A program made the position numbers and the translations under genes. DNA of 64,000 nucleotides from contig CAKUGY010000008.1 in the NCBI GenBank assembly GCA_934654835.1, forward strand, positions 1-64,000. Direction: 5' to 3'. Position 1 is the stretch's first letter. The number at the start of each line of letters is the position of its first letter. The notes beneath the pieces are model-generated. The model saw only the letters and a program-made list of their open reading frames with translations. It made no database searches and had not been told where the DNA came from. Of this stretch, positions 8,636-17,743 are shown piece by piece. The DNA comes from an uncultured Collinsella sp. (GTDB lineage Bacteria; Actinomycetota; Coriobacteriia; Coriobacteriales; Coriobacteriaceae).

Positions 8636-8691
8636 GGGACAGGTTTATTTTGGCAGGTCAAACGCTTTACCAACCAAAATAAACCTGTCCC
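8636..8691 (-). repeat. Palindromic repeat, copy 1, acting as terminator
   Basis: Arms 8636-8653 and 8674-8691 are 18-bp perfect complements starting GGGACAGG, with a GGCAGGTC loop. On the minus strand the stem is followed by TTTTT, so it can terminate the amine operon that ends at 8705. A near-identical copy lies at 21391-21477. Confidence 0.85.
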
Positions 8692-8704
8692 TTCCTGGCA
8701 GGTG

Positions 8705-9889
8705 TTAGGCGAGCATCAGGCTGAAGATGCGTGCGACGGCATGCTCGTCGAGCGGGAGATAGCCTCCCACGGTACCGGCGCGACCGCCGGCAAAGCACGT
8801 CTCGCTCGCCAGCGAGGGAATATCCTCGAGCTTTCCGCCCACCTCCTCGAGCGTCGTCGGCATGCCCAGCGAAGCGAAGAACGAACGCTGGGCCTCAACG
8901 CCGGCGCGAGCGGCGGTCAAATCGTCCGTCTCATCAACGCCCCAAACGCGACGTGCCAGCTGCGCCAAGCGCGGCACCGCGGCAACCTCGACATCCAGGT
9001 AATACGTGAGCACCGCCGGAATCACCACGGCCAGTCCCGCGCCGTGCGCCACACCGTAGCGCGACGACAGGGCGTACTCGATATCGTGACTCGCCCAGTC
9101 GTGCTTGCGATCGGCGCCGGCGATGCCACAGTGCGCCAGCGTTGCTGCCCACATAAGGTTGGCGCGCGCATCGTAGTCTCGTGGATCTTCCGCAACGGGC
9201 GCCGCCTCGTCGATAATCGATAGCATCAGGCCCTCGATCATGCGGTCGGACACCTCGACGGCACTGCTCCTGCTCACGTAGCGTTCCAGCAGATGTGAGT
9301 ACATATCGGTGATGCCGCAAGCCGTCTGATATGCCGGCAGGGTTTCGGTCAGCTCGGGATTCAGGATGCTAAACGTCGGCAGCAACACCGACGAGGATGT
9401 CTCGCGTTTGAGCATCGAGCCATCCTGCGTGATCACCGAATCGGGCGAGGCCTCGGAACCGGAAGCCGCGATGGTGAGCACGCAACCGACCGGCAAGGCC
9501 CGATCGGGCGTACGGTCGCCGCCGTAAAAGTCCCACACGTCACCCGGATAGCGCGCGCCGGCAGCAATGGCCTTCGCGGTATCGATAACGCTGCCGCCGC
9601 CAAGCGCGAGAATAAAGTCCACGTGTTCATCGCGCACAAGCGATATGCCCTCGTAGACCGTGCTCAACAGCGGGTTGGGTTTGACGCCCTTAAGCTCAAC
9701 GTGATCGAGCAACGCCCGATCGAGCGAGTTGAGCACGCGCGCCAGCAGGCCCGACCGCTCGACCGAGCCGCCGCCAAACAGCACGAGCACCTTGGTGCCG
9801 CCGTAGTGCGCGACAAGCCGGCCCGCCTCGCGCTCGGAACCATGACCGAACACGAAGTGTGTGGGCAGGCGGTACGAGAAATCCTCCAT
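8705..9889 (-). CDS. Iron-containing alcohol dehydrogenase (BDH/YqhD-like)
   Basis: The 394-residue protein belongs to the group III, metal-dependent alcohol dehydrogenases. The NAD(P)-binding GGGS occurs in ALGGGSVIDTAKA. Metal ligands are visible as Asp and His in ITDMYSHLLERY, plus further His residues in HDWASHDIEY and GVAHGAG. It probably reduces an aldehyde to an alcohol. Its ATG shares one base with the stop codon of the FAD oxidase (TGATG), so the two are translationally coupled. Context suggests it removes the aldehyde released by the amine dehydrogenase. Confidence 0.9.
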   Translation of the reverse strand: MEDFSYRLPTHFVFGHGSEREAGRLVAHYGGTKVLVLFGGGSVERSGLLARVLNSLDRALLDHVELKGVKPNPLLSTVYEGISLVRDEHVDFILALGGGSVIDTAKAIAAGARYPGDVWDFYGGDRTPDRALPVGCVLTIAASGSEASPDSVITQDGSMLKRETSSSVLLPTFSILNPELTETLPAYQTACGITDMYSHLLERYVSRSSAVEVSDRMIEGLMLSIIDEAAPVAEDPRDYDARANLMWAATLAHCGIAGADRKHDWASHDIEYALSSRYGVAHGAGLAVVIPAVLTYYLDVEVAAVPRLAQLARRVWGVDETDDLTAARAGVEAQRSFFASLGMPTTLEEVGGKLEDIPSLASETCFAGGRAGTVGGYLPLDEHAVARIFSLMLA

Positions 9890-11040
9890 CACAACCACGC
9901 CTTAAAGCGGTCGTAGCGAAATGCCGAGACATCGAGCGTCGTGGGCTCGTCACACACCAGCTCGGAGAGCAGCAGGCCCACGATCGGCGAGATGCCAAAT
10001 CCATGCCCGGTGAAGGCGCAGGCGATGGTCAGGCCCGGAACCTCGTCGATCTTCGAGATCACCGGCACGCCATCGGCGCTCTCGTCCTCCCAGCCGGCCC
10101 AGGTTCGCACGATCTTGGCATCGGCCAGGCGCGGAATGTAACCCATGATGGCGCGGCACTCCGCCGGTGCCGTAATGCTCGAGGTGGGGCGGCCGCCAAA
10201 TGCGCCGTTCGACTCTTCAAGACCCGAGCTGCCGCCAAAGACAAACGAGCCATGCGCCGTCTGATGGCCGTAAAAGTCACCCGTGGCAACGCCGAGCATC
10301 TGCGGAAACATCGTGGGCTCTGCCTCGGTGACCAAGCACTCGATAAGCGATCCCGTCATGGGGATGTCGATACCCACGCTCTCGGCGATACCTCGGCTGC
10401 CCAGGCCCGCCGCGAGCAGCACGTCGTTGGCCGTAAAGGTGCCGATGTTGCACTCGACGCCAGAAACACGGCCGCGCACCTTGCGCAGGCGCTTGACCTC
10501 GACGCCCGTTACAAAGCGCACGCCGAGCGCCTTGGCCGCGCGATAATACGCGAGCGTGGTGCGCATGGGATTGGCGTGTCCATCCGTGGGGCACCACGAG
10601 GCGCCAATGACCTGGTCCGACAAGTATGGGTTAATCTCGCGTACCTCCTCGGGGCCGATCATCTTCATGTCGAGTCCCAAGCCCTGCGACATGCTCGCCA
10701 GCTTACGAAGCGTCTGCAGGTGCTCCTCTGTCTTGCCCAGACGCAGGTTGCCGCGCTTGACGTACTCGACATCGGCGCCCAGCTCATCGGACAGCGTGGG
10801 CCAAATGTTCTCGACCGCATACATGGCCAACGGCAGCTCGCGCGCGTCGCGGCCGCTCTGACGAACGCCGCCGCCATTGCGCGAGCTCGCGCCCTCGCCC
10901 ACGTTGGGCTCGCGGTCGAGCACCGTGACGCTACGGCCCTTCTTGGCCAGGTTGTACGCCGCCGCGCATCCGATCACGCCGGCGCCGATAATGACGACGT
11001 CACAGGCGACATCGGTGATATCTGCATAAGTTCCCGCCAT
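9889..11040 (-). CDS. FAD-dependent amine/amino-acid oxidase subunit (DadA/HcnC-like)
   Basis: The 383-residue DAO-fold flavoprotein has the ADP-binding motif DVVIIGAGVIGCAAAYNLA, SSRNGGGVRQS for FAD binding, and a C-terminal FTGHGFGISP. It resembles the beta subunits of opine, proline/hydroxyproline or HcnABC-type dehydrogenases. It should oxidise a C-N bond and pass electrons to the FAD/NAD subunit encoded upstream. ATG at 11040 is chosen over longer starts because GGGGAGAG precedes it and the Rossmann motif follows closely. It starts 2 nt after the preceding stop. Confidence 0.88.
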   Translation of the reverse strand: MAGTYADITDVACDVVIIGAGVIGCAAAYNLAKKGRSVTVLDREPNVGEGASSRNGGGVRQSGRDARELPLAMYAVENIWPTLSDELGADVEYVKRGNLRLGKTEEHLQTLRKLASMSQGLGLDMKMIGPEEVREINPYLSDQVIGASWCPTDGHANPMRTTLAYYRAAKALGVRFVTGVEVKRLRKVRGRVSGVECNIGTFTANDVLLAAGLGSRGIAESVGIDIPMTGSLIECLVTEAEPTMFPQMLGVATGDFYGHQTAHGSFVFGGSSGLEESNGAFGGRPTSSITAPAECRAIMGYIPRLADAKIVRTWAGWEDESADGVPVISKIDEVPGLTIACAFTGHGFGISPIVGLLLSELVCDEPTTLDVSAFRYDRFKAWL

Positions 11041-11042
11041 GG

Positions 11043-11411
11043 CTACGCTCTCCCCTCTTCGCCGTTGCCGAGCACGCTCATCTCGATCGGGCGCATGGGC
11101 GCTCGCGAGGTCTCGGGCTCCAGCAGCGCCACCGCCGGCGTGCCCGCAAGCTCTGTGGCCATGATGCGGCGCACGAGCTTGGTGCAGCTCTGCCCCTGGC
11201 ACAGCCCCATGCCCTGGCGCAAATAGCGTCGGATCTCGGTCATGGTGTACATGCCATCGTGGATGGCGCGGCGAATATCGCCCTTGGTCACCTCTTCGCA
11301 ACGGCACACGAGCACGTCGTCATCGGGCGCGGGCACGTAAGGTCCCAAGTCAATTGCCGCGCGGTCGAGCGGCTCGCCCGGCTCCTTGTAAAAGTTCACG
11401 GCCTCACTCAT
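11043..11411 (-). CDS. BFD-like [2Fe-2S] protein of the dehydrogenase complex
   Basis: The 122-residue protein contains the four-cysteine BFD-type 2Fe-2S motif, CRCEEV followed about 30 residues later by GLCQGQSC. In opine-oxidase-like complexes this unit is either fused to the alpha subunit or separate, and it carries electrons between the flavins. Its start overlaps the upstream gene by 8 nt. It does not resemble a bacterioferritin partner in this context. Confidence 0.88.
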   Translation of the reverse strand: MSEAVNFYKEPGEPLDRAAIDLGPYVPAPDDDVLVCRCEEVTKGDIRRAIHDGMYTMTEIRRYLRQGMGLCQGQSCTKLVRRIMATELAGTPAVALLEPETSRAPMRPIEMSVLGNGEEGRA

Positions 11412-13011
11412 GGCAGGCCACCTCCTCGGTCTCCTCAGCAGGCTTGAACATGCGCGCCGTCATGGCAAACTCCTTGGGCACGCTCATGGTCACGAGCGCT
11501 GTCTTGTCAAACGCCTTGACGCTGCGCACGCGCACCACCTGGGCATCGCACACCGACTCGCCCGAGCGGCTCAGTGCGCGTCCGTAATCGCCCACCTGCG
11601 GCAGCGGATAGAACTCGTAGGGCAGCGTGACCGTCGCGGTGCCGTCGCCACAATCCTCGTTGACCAAGAAGATCGACTGGCCCGGACAGCTGGCCACGCA
11701 CATGCCGCAGTCGATGCAATGTGAGTCCTCGACCACGATCGGCAGCGACGTAATGTGCTCACCGATGGAGATACAGCCCTTTTTGCAGGCATCCTGGCAC
11801 GGATTGCAGGGGATATTCTGCGTGCACTCGATCACCGGATGCACGCCTGCCATATGCGTCACGCCGGGATAGCTGTCGAGCTCCTCGTCGACAAGGTAGC
11901 CATGGCGCAGCAGATGCTGCGAGATCGGACAGCCCTCCTCCGTGGACTCGATCTTCTTGCCACGATTCTTGGGGGCAAACATGCCCTGGCGCAACGTGTC
12001 GAGCGAGGCCTCGAGTTTATCCTCGGACTCGCCGGCGTCCGCCGCATCGGTGTAGCCCAGGTATTCGGCAATCGCCACGCCCGAGATACGACCCTCGATC
12101 ATGGCAGAGCTCGCCTCCTCGATACCCGCGACATCGCCCGAGACATACACGCCAGGCACGCTCGTCGCGCCCTTCTCGTCGCACACCGGGACATAGCCGC
12201 CGCGCTTGGGGTCGTCGACCATCTCGCAGCCGGCCATCGAGAGCAGCTGGCTCATGGGAGACAGGCCCACGGCCACGCAGATCGTGTCCACGTCAAAGTG
12301 CTTCTCGGTACCGGGAACAACCTGCCAATGCGCGTCGACCTCGCCGATCGTCACACCGGTCACGCGGTCGTCGCCCTCGGCGGCCACCACGGTATGTGAA
12401 AGGTAGAATGGCACGCCGCAGCGGGCCACCTTGGCCGCATGCACGCCATAGCCGCCCACGCGCGGTGCGGCATCGACGAGCGCGACCACGTCGCAGCCAG
12501 CCTGCAGCAGCTGGAACGACACGACCAGGCCAACGTTGCCCGAGCCGACCATGAGCACGCGGTCGCCCGGCTTTACGCCATGCAGGTTCATCATGGTCTG
12601 TGCGGCGCCGGCACCGATCACGCCGGGCAGCGTCCAACCGGGAAAGTTGAGCGTGTTCTCGGCCGCGCCCGTGGCGACCAGCACGGCGTCGCCCTTCACG
12701 TGGCGCACGACATCACCCACGCGCACCACGACCTCGCGGCCCTCGTACAGACCGATCACCGTGGCGTCGAGCACCACGTTGACGCCTGCTGCATCAGCCT
12801 CGGCAAGCAGCTCGTCACCAATGCGAAAACCGCGAACCTTGGCGCGGTGCTCCTTGGAGCCAAAGAACTTGTGAATCTGCTTGAACAGCTGACCGCCGGG
12901 ACGGGCGTTCTCATCAAATACGACGACGTCGAGCCTGCGCTTGGCGGCTTCAATGGCAGCGGAAAGGCCACTGGGGCCGGCGCCGACCACGACCAGATCA
13001 TGACGCTCCAT
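11404..13011 (-). CDS. FAD/NAD(P) oxidoreductase with two [4Fe-4S]-type motifs (HcnB-like)
   Basis: The 535-residue subunit begins with an FAD Rossmann motif VVVGAGPSGLSAA and has a second nucleotide site VLMVGSGNVGLVVS near residue 150. It then carries cysteine clusters CNPCQDACKKGC and CIDCGMCVASCPG in the C-terminal third. The ferredoxin-like insert is the feature that separates it from plain HcnB and fits anaerobic electron transfer. It starts 1 nt after the upstream stop, in one operon with the 2Fe-2S and oxidase subunits. The electron acceptor is not evident. Confidence 0.9.
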   Translation of the reverse strand: MERHDLVVVGAGPSGLSAAIEAAKRRLDVVVFDENARPGGQLFKQIHKFFGSKEHRAKVRGFRIGDELLAEADAAGVNVVLDATVIGLYEGREVVVRVGDVVRHVKGDAVLVATGAAENTLNFPGWTLPGVIGAGAAQTMMNLHGVKPGDRVLMVGSGNVGLVVSFQLLQAGCDVVALVDAAPRVGGYGVHAAKVARCGVPFYLSHTVVAAEGDDRVTGVTIGEVDAHWQVVPGTEKHFDVDTICVAVGLSPMSQLLSMAGCEMVDDPKRGGYVPVCDEKGATSVPGVYVSGDVAGIEEASSAMIEGRISGVAIAEYLGYTDAADAGESEDKLEASLDTLRQGMFAPKNRGKKIESTEEGCPISQHLLRHGYLVDEELDSYPGVTHMAGVHPVIECTQNIPCNPCQDACKKGCISIGEHITSLPIVVEDSHCIDCGMCVASCPGQSIFLVNEDCGDGTATVTLPYEFYPLPQVGDYGRALSRSGESVCDAQVVRVRSVKAFDKTALVTMSVPKEFAMTARMFKPAEETEEVACHE

Positions 13012-13012
13012 G

Positions 13013-13396
13013 CTACTCAGCCTCCTTTACGGCAGCAGGGCTCGCGGCGGCCTCGGCAACCAGAGACTCGGCGCGTGGGTCATCCAAATCGAGCGGGGCG
13101 ACGCCGTCTTGCGTGCGTACGTCCATACCGGCGACGAGCGGCGTCATGCACGTACGCACGTTGGGCTTGCCGTCCACGACCATGACGCAGTCGGTGCAAC
13201 GACCGATGGCGCAAAAGATGCCGCGAGGCTCATGGCGCTTGGCGGTAAAACGATGAACCTCGACACCCGCGGCCTTAAGCGCCATGGCAATCGGTTCGCC
13301 CTCGTACCCTTCCATCTCAACGCCGTCATAGGTAAAAACGACTCGACCCCCCTTGCTGGGAGCACCCAAAATGGGATGTTCGACAATCCTAGACAT
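13013..13396 (-). CDS. [2Fe-2S] ferredoxin-like subunit (HcnA/SoxA-N-like)
   Basis: The 127-residue protein carries the plant-type 2Fe-2S pattern FCAIGRCTDC, then CMTP about 15 residues later, as in HcnA and the N-terminus of sarcosine oxidase alpha. It is the first gene of the dehydrogenase operon. ATG at 13396 with GAGAGGGG upstream is preferred to an in-frame TTG 36 bases further up. It also has an Ala-rich C-terminal tail. Confidence 0.85.
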   Translation of the reverse strand: MSRIVEHPILGAPSKGGRVVFTYDGVEMEGYEGEPIAMALKAAGVEVHRFTAKRHEPRGIFCAIGRCTDCVMVVDGKPNVRTCMTPLVAGMDVRTQDGVAPLDLDDPRAESLVAEAAASPAAVKEAE

Positions 13397-13713
13397 GGCA
13401 CCACCAAACCCCTCTCGTCTATCGGTTACCAACAGCGCCTATCCTACGATTCACCCTGTTAACGAGCAGTTTCCGGTCTATTACCATTCAAACCGAAACA
13501 ATGGGCATGAGACGCAGACGCGCATACCAGCCAAAACTACCGAGCACCCATGAGCCCCGCAGTCTGTCAAACCGCGCACACAGAACGAAAAAGACGCAGT
13601 CGGATGGTGTTCAAAACATAACCATCCGGCTGCGTCCATTTGCACATTTAATCTATTGATCCGTGCGCGCCAAGCTCAATCCAACGAGTTAGCCCAAATC
13701 ATGGATGAGAGCA
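13397..13713. other. Operon leader region with a terminator
   Basis: This 317-base gap holds the promoter region of the amine operon on the minus strand, though I could not assign clear -35/-10 boxes. It also holds the Abi-gene terminator at 13588-13636. No gene is supported. Confidence 0.5.
13588..13636 (-). terminator. Intrinsic terminator of the Abi-family gene
   Basis: GACGCAG(C/T)CGGATGGT arms pair across a short loop and are followed on the minus strand by CTTTTTCGTT. Confidence 0.8.
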
Positions 13714-14400
13714 TCAATCAGGGCGCTGCCCCCTCATGTCGTCAACACGGGAATTCGAGGCGATCCAGTCAGCGGCAGCAGGATCAATCCTCTCAGCGAC
13801 CCAGCGGAGACTGGCAGAGAATCCATTAAGCATTGCCATCTCATCCCGAGGGTTCTCCAGAACCAAGTGCTCTTGATGGGAGCATCTGTTACGAAGTCTA
13901 TAGACTTCCGCAACGTGAGCCTCAAAATCAGCTCGCTTCGTTCCCGGATAAAACGGCATGCCGCCATTCGCCCGTGAGCGCAAGGCGCGCCACACCGTGG
14001 GTTCCAAACGGCGGACAAGCATGAATCGCCAAACATCAAATGTCAAAGCGGCGACGACCCTGTCATAAGATGGCACCTTGCCTTCATGGCTCAAACGAAC
14101 CTTGGCCTTCTCTATCGAGGAAACCGTTGATGCATTCAAGCCGTATAGCTCTGGGTGATCGAACCATCGGCAGTCGTGGCATGGGGTACGGCTTTCGCAA
14201 TCCCGCGAAAGCCTATGAGACATAAAATTACGCAACAGCACCTCGACGTGAGCAACATCCTCTAGATATGCCTTTGCGAGTCGGACATCCCAAGCATAAA
14301 GTGCTGCAGGGTCCTTCGCCGATGCATAACGCGACAAGCGCGCCGTCGAGAACCAGGCGTTCAAGTCATTTATGTCGGCGCCCTTGAAATTCATAGCCAT
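13714..14400 (-). CDS. Abi-family (Abi_2/HEPN-like) protein
   Basis: The 228-residue protein looks like the AbiD/AbiF type of abortive-infection proteins. Its C-terminal YRLRNRCSHQEHL contains the R-N-x(3)-H signature of HEPN ribonucleases. The N-terminal half has the usual helical DLNAWFSTARLSRY and AYLEDVAHVEVLLRN segments. The start is uncertain: ATG at 14400 follows AGGATGG at a long spacing, while a GTG at 14439 is also open. It is a single gene with its own promoter and terminator and has lower GC than its neighbours, which suggests transfer. No antitoxin partner is visible. Confidence 0.8.
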   Translation of the reverse strand: MAMNFKGADINDLNAWFSTARLSRYASAKDPAALYAWDVRLAKAYLEDVAHVEVLLRNFMSHRLSRDCESRTPCHDCRWFDHPELYGLNASTVSSIEKAKVRLSHEGKVPSYDRVVAALTFDVWRFMLVRRLEPTVWRALRSRANGGMPFYPGTKRADFEAHVAEVYRLRNRCSHQEHLVLENPRDEMAMLNGFSASLRWVAERIDPAAADWIASNSRVDDMRGQRPD

Positions 14401-14475
14401 TGCGGGGTACCATCCTAGATGAAAGCCCCGGTAGGTCACTCACGCGAAATATCGTGATACCCCGGGGTTCTTGCT

Positions 14476-14506
14476 ATCTATAGCTTTCAGAATATCACAA
14501 TACCAA
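14476..14506 (-). promoter_or_regulatory. Promoter of the Abi-family gene
   Basis: On the minus strand TTGGTA (14501-14506) and TATAGAT (14476-14482) are separated by 18 bases, upstream of the coding start. Confidence 0.6.
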
Positions 14507-14571
14507 ACATATGTTCCTATCGATAAGTCTAGATCCCCCCTGTTATCGTCGAGAGGATTCCAGATAAATAA

Positions 14572-14614
14572 GGCGCCGCTGGACAACCTTCGTTTTCGGA
14601 TCGTCCAGCGGCGC
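14572..14614 (-). terminator. Intrinsic terminator of the pot operon
   Basis: GCGCCGCTGGAC pairs with GTCCAGCGGCGC, followed by TTATTTAT on the minus strand, about 30 bases after the stop at 14645. Confidence 0.85.
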
Positions 14615-14644
14615 ACTTCGTTGGCACCTTTATTTCAATGCGAC

Positions 14645-15778
14645 CTACGCCAGCGCAGGCATGTCCCAGAGCTTGAGCTCCTGACCCAAACCCATCTCGA
14701 CTGCCTTGCGGTAGATCGTGGTGCCCCAACTCACGTCCTCGGTGTTGATGCCGCCGATGCTAAAGAAGTAGATGTCGTCCTCGCTCGTGCGACCGGGATC
14801 GACGCCACGCACGATGTCGCCCAGATCCACCACGCGCTCGCGCGGCAGCATGCCGTAGTCGACCATATCGACCCACTCGTTGCCGAGCGTGCCGCACACG
14901 TCAAAGCGGCCGATCTCGTCGCGCCAGTCCTCGTACATGGGATAGAGGTCGGTCACGCACTTCCACTCGCCCTCGATAAACGGCTCACGGTCGGCGTACA
15001 GGTCGCTCGGGGCGCAAATGAGCGCACCGGGCTTGACCCACTCGCGCTTGACGCGCGGATACGTCTCGATGCCGCCATTCTCGTTGGTGGCGACGCTCAC
15101 CAGGTCGCTGTCGCGGACAGCCTCCTCCTCGGTATCGACGATCACCACGTTTTTAATGCTCGGGAAATTCTGATGCACATAGTCCACGTAGGACTCCAGC
15201 GAGCGGCGCCCACGGCCCTTGACCTTGACGGTCTCGATATCGGGGCGCTCCATCAAAAATGAGCGCAGCGTGGTCTTGTTCATTACGCCCGGGCCGATAA
15301 TGCCCACCGTACGCACGTCCTTGCGCGCCAGGTAACGCACGCCCACGGCCGGCACGGCGGCGGTACGGTAGCTGCTAATGAGATTTGCGCTCATCAGGGC
15401 CAGCGGCGCACCCGTATCGGGGTCGTTAAGCATAAGCGTCAGGATGGAACGCGGCAGCCCCTTCTCGCGATTATCGACGTTGGAGCCGTACCACTTAAGG
15501 CCGCACATGTTGTAGCTGCCGCCCAGGTAGGAACACATGGCCATAAAGCGGCGGTCGGGACCGGCGACAGGCATATTGGGAAACGGCGAGCTCTCGGGAA
15601 AGTCCAAGTACGCGCCGTGGCTGTTCTTGTTTTTGCCACTCATGCGGTAATCGCCCAAGCTCAGCAGCTTAAACTGATTCTCCATCACATCGATGCAGTG
15701 CACCATATCGGTCGCGCCCGCCTTAATGATGTCGGGCTCCGAAAGAAACCTAAAATCGACTTCGGTCGAAGTGCTCAT
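14645..15778 (-). CDS. Ornithine cyclodeaminase/mu-crystallin family protein
   Basis: The 377-residue protein has the family's central NAD-binding Rossmann segment RTVGIIGPGVMNKTTLRSF and the substrate-side LISSYRTAA. Related Coriobacteriia proteins are, from memory, named tyramine oxidase subunit B; I cannot verify that function here. It is the last gene of the PII-PotABCD operon, 6 nt after potD, so a substrate brought in by the transporter (polyamine or related amine) is likely. Confidence 0.82.
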   Translation of the reverse strand: MSTSTEVDFRFLSEPDIIKAGATDMVHCIDVMENQFKLLSLGDYRMSGKNKNSHGAYLDFPESSPFPNMPVAGPDRRFMAMCSYLGGSYNMCGLKWYGSNVDNREKGLPRSILTLMLNDPDTGAPLALMSANLISSYRTAAVPAVGVRYLARKDVRTVGIIGPGVMNKTTLRSFLMERPDIETVKVKGRGRRSLESYVDYVHQNFPSIKNVVIVDTEEEAVRDSDLVSVATNENGGIETYPRVKREWVKPGALICAPSDLYADREPFIEGEWKCVTDLYPMYEDWRDEIGRFDVCGTLGNEWVDMVDYGMLPRERVVDLGDIVRGVDPGRTSEDDIYFFSIGGINTEDVSWGTTIYRKAVEMGLGQELKLWDMPALA

Positions 15779-15784
15779 ATCAAT

Positions 15785-16891
15785 CTATCCCTTCAGATTC
15801 GTCCAGATCTTGTCGTATTTACGTAGCACCTTGGGCGGCAGCGCCTCGGTGCGGCAACCGTGCTTAAACACGTCCGAAGGCACGTTCTCGACCGGGTTGT
15901 TTTGGAAGTCCTCATCGAGCAACTTGATGGCCTCGGTGTTGGGTTGCACGTAGGGGTAATCCTCCGAGACCACCTTGGCCACCTCGGGACGCAGCATGTA
16001 GTTGATAAAGGCCAGCGCGTTGTCATAGTGCTTGGCGCCTTTGGGGATACACCAGTTATCGGTGCCGATACCGCACCCCTCGCTGGGAAAGGCGACCTGG
16101 ATCGCCGGGTTGTCGCGCTGCGCCAGGGCGATCTCTGCCGTCCAGATAATGCCGGCGATGCAGTCGCCCGACACCAGCGCGTTGCGGGGGCTATCGGAGT
16201 CGTACAGTTTAAAGTTCGGTTTGAACTTCGCGGCCTGCTCGGCGATCTTGGCGATGCTCTCGTCGTCCTCCTCGTTGCCGGTAAGCCCCACCGTCATGCC
16301 GGCGACGGCGAGTACCTCACGAAAGTCGTTGAGGGTCACGATATTGCTGCGAAACTTCTCATCGAGCATATCGGTAAAGCTCTCGGGCTTATCGACCTCA
16401 TCCTCGTTGTAGGCGATGGCGGTGGCGCTGCCCATAAACGGAATCGAATACTTGTTGCCGGGATCGAACTCCTGGTCCATGTACTGCGAACCGATATTGC
16501 CCTTGTTCGTGAGCACCGAAAGGTCGAGCGGCTCCAGCAGCTCCTGCGCAATCAGGCTTTTGACCATATAGTCCGTGGGCTGCAGGATATCGTAGGTGCC
16601 TTCGTTTTCGGTCCTCACCTTGGCCAGCATGTCCTCGTTAGACGAGTACAAATACTGGTTGATGTGGATGCCCATCTCTTTCTCAAAGCCCTCGAGCACC
16701 GAGTCGGGCACATATTCGGTCCAAATGAAGATGTTGAGCTCGTTGGGGTTGTCGGACTTTCCGCAACCCGTCAGACCACCCGCGGTGCCAGCCGCAAGGC
16801 CGGCAGCGGCCAGGCCCAGCGCCCCGCGCAGAAACTGTCGGCGCGAGATCTGCTGCCTGTGGAAGGCCTCCATCACATCGAAGTCACTCAT
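15785..16891 (-). CDS. potD: Spermidine/putrescine-binding lipoprotein
   Basis: The 368-residue protein is the extracellular binding component of a polyamine-type ABC importer (SBP family 1). The N-terminus has a twin-arginine motif SRRQFLRG, a hydrophobic stretch, then the lipobox LTGC, so it is probably a Tat-exported lipoprotein. The mature start NELNIFIWTEYVPDSVLEGFEKE (about residues 53-75) is typical of PotD/PotF. It lies 3 nt after potC. The ligand is inferred from family and context. Confidence 0.9.
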   Translation of the reverse strand: MSDFDVMEAFHRQQISRRQFLRGALGLAAAGLAAGTAGGLTGCGKSDNPNELNIFIWTEYVPDSVLEGFEKEMGIHINQYLYSSNEDMLAKVRTENEGTYDILQPTDYMVKSLIAQELLEPLDLSVLTNKGNIGSQYMDQEFDPGNKYSIPFMGSATAIAYNEDEVDKPESFTDMLDEKFRSNIVTLNDFREVLAVAGMTVGLTGNEEDDESIAKIAEQAAKFKPNFKLYDSDSPRNALVSGDCIAGIIWTAEIALAQRDNPAIQVAFPSEGCGIGTDNWCIPKGAKHYDNALAFINYMLRPEVAKVVSEDYPYVQPNTEAIKLLDEDFQNNPVENVPSDVFKHGCRTEALPPKVLRKYDKIWTNLKG

Positions 16892-16894
16892 GTC

Positions 16895-17740
16895 CTAGCG
16901 CCCCCTTTCCTGGCTCAGCTTGGCTGCGGCGCGGCGCTCGCGCCATTTGTCGATGATGCCGCTCTGGGTAATCACCACGATGGCGACCGTTCCCAGCAAG
17001 ATCAGCGTGGACAGCGCGTTCACATCGGGCACCACGCCGCCCTTGATGGACTGCATCACCTTGAGCGGGAAGGTCAGGTCCTGGCCGTAGACAAAGTAGG
17101 ACACCACGACGTCGTCAATCGAAAGCGTAAAGGACAGCAGCGCGCCGCCGGCAATACCCGGAGCCAGCATGGGAAGCGTCACCTTAAAGAACGTGACTAG
17201 GCGGTTGGCCCCCAGGTCCATGGACGCCTCCTCGAGCGACGGGTCGTAGCCATCCAGACGAGCACGGACGTTAAAGATCACAAAGCTCACGCAAAAGGTG
17301 ACGTGCGCGATGATCAGGCCCACCATGCCGCGGGGTACACCGACCTTTACGTAGACCAGCAGCAGCGAGATGCCCATGACGATCTCGGGGATAACGACCG
17401 GGATGTACAGCAGGCTGTCGATCAGGTTGCGCCCGGGAAACTTATAGCGGTATAGACCCACGGCGCCCAGCGTGCCCAACGCGGTCGCCAGCACCGTCGT
17501 GGTGATAGCGAGCAGCATGGTGTTTCCAAAGCTCGCCAGCAGCGGACCGTTCTGGAACAGGTGTACGTACCAGCGCAGGCTAAAGCCGCCCCAGCTCAGA
17601 TACGGCTTCTCGGTGTTGCCGTTAAACGAGTTGGCAACCACGATCACAATGGGCAAAAACAGAATCGCATAGATCAGGGCGCAAAAGACGATGCCCGTCC
17701 CACGGCTCAGCTTATGCTTAGTTTGACGCTTGATCGCCAT
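16895..17740 (-). CDS. potC: Polyamine ABC transporter permease
   Basis: The 281-residue permease has six predicted membrane helices and the EAA loop, here LEEASMDLGANRLVTFFKVT, that docks to the ATPase. An N-terminal KRQTKHKLSRG is cytoplasmic. It is the second permease of the PotABCD importer and starts 3 nt after potB, with GGGGGTG in the end of potB as its ribosome-binding site. Confidence 0.92.
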   Translation of the reverse strand: MAIKRQTKHKLSRGTGIVFCALIYAILFLPIVIVVANSFNGNTEKPYLSWGGFSLRWYVHLFQNGPLLASFGNTMLLAITTTVLATALGTLGAVGLYRYKFPGRNLIDSLLYIPVVIPEIVMGISLLLVYVKVGVPRGMVGLIIAHVTFCVSFVIFNVRARLDGYDPSLEEASMDLGANRLVTFFKVTLPMLAPGIAGGALLSFTLSIDDVVVSYFVYGQDLTFPLKVMQSIKGGVVPDVNALSTLILLGTVAIVVITQSGIIDKWRERRAAAKLSQERGR

Positions 17741-17743
17741 GGT

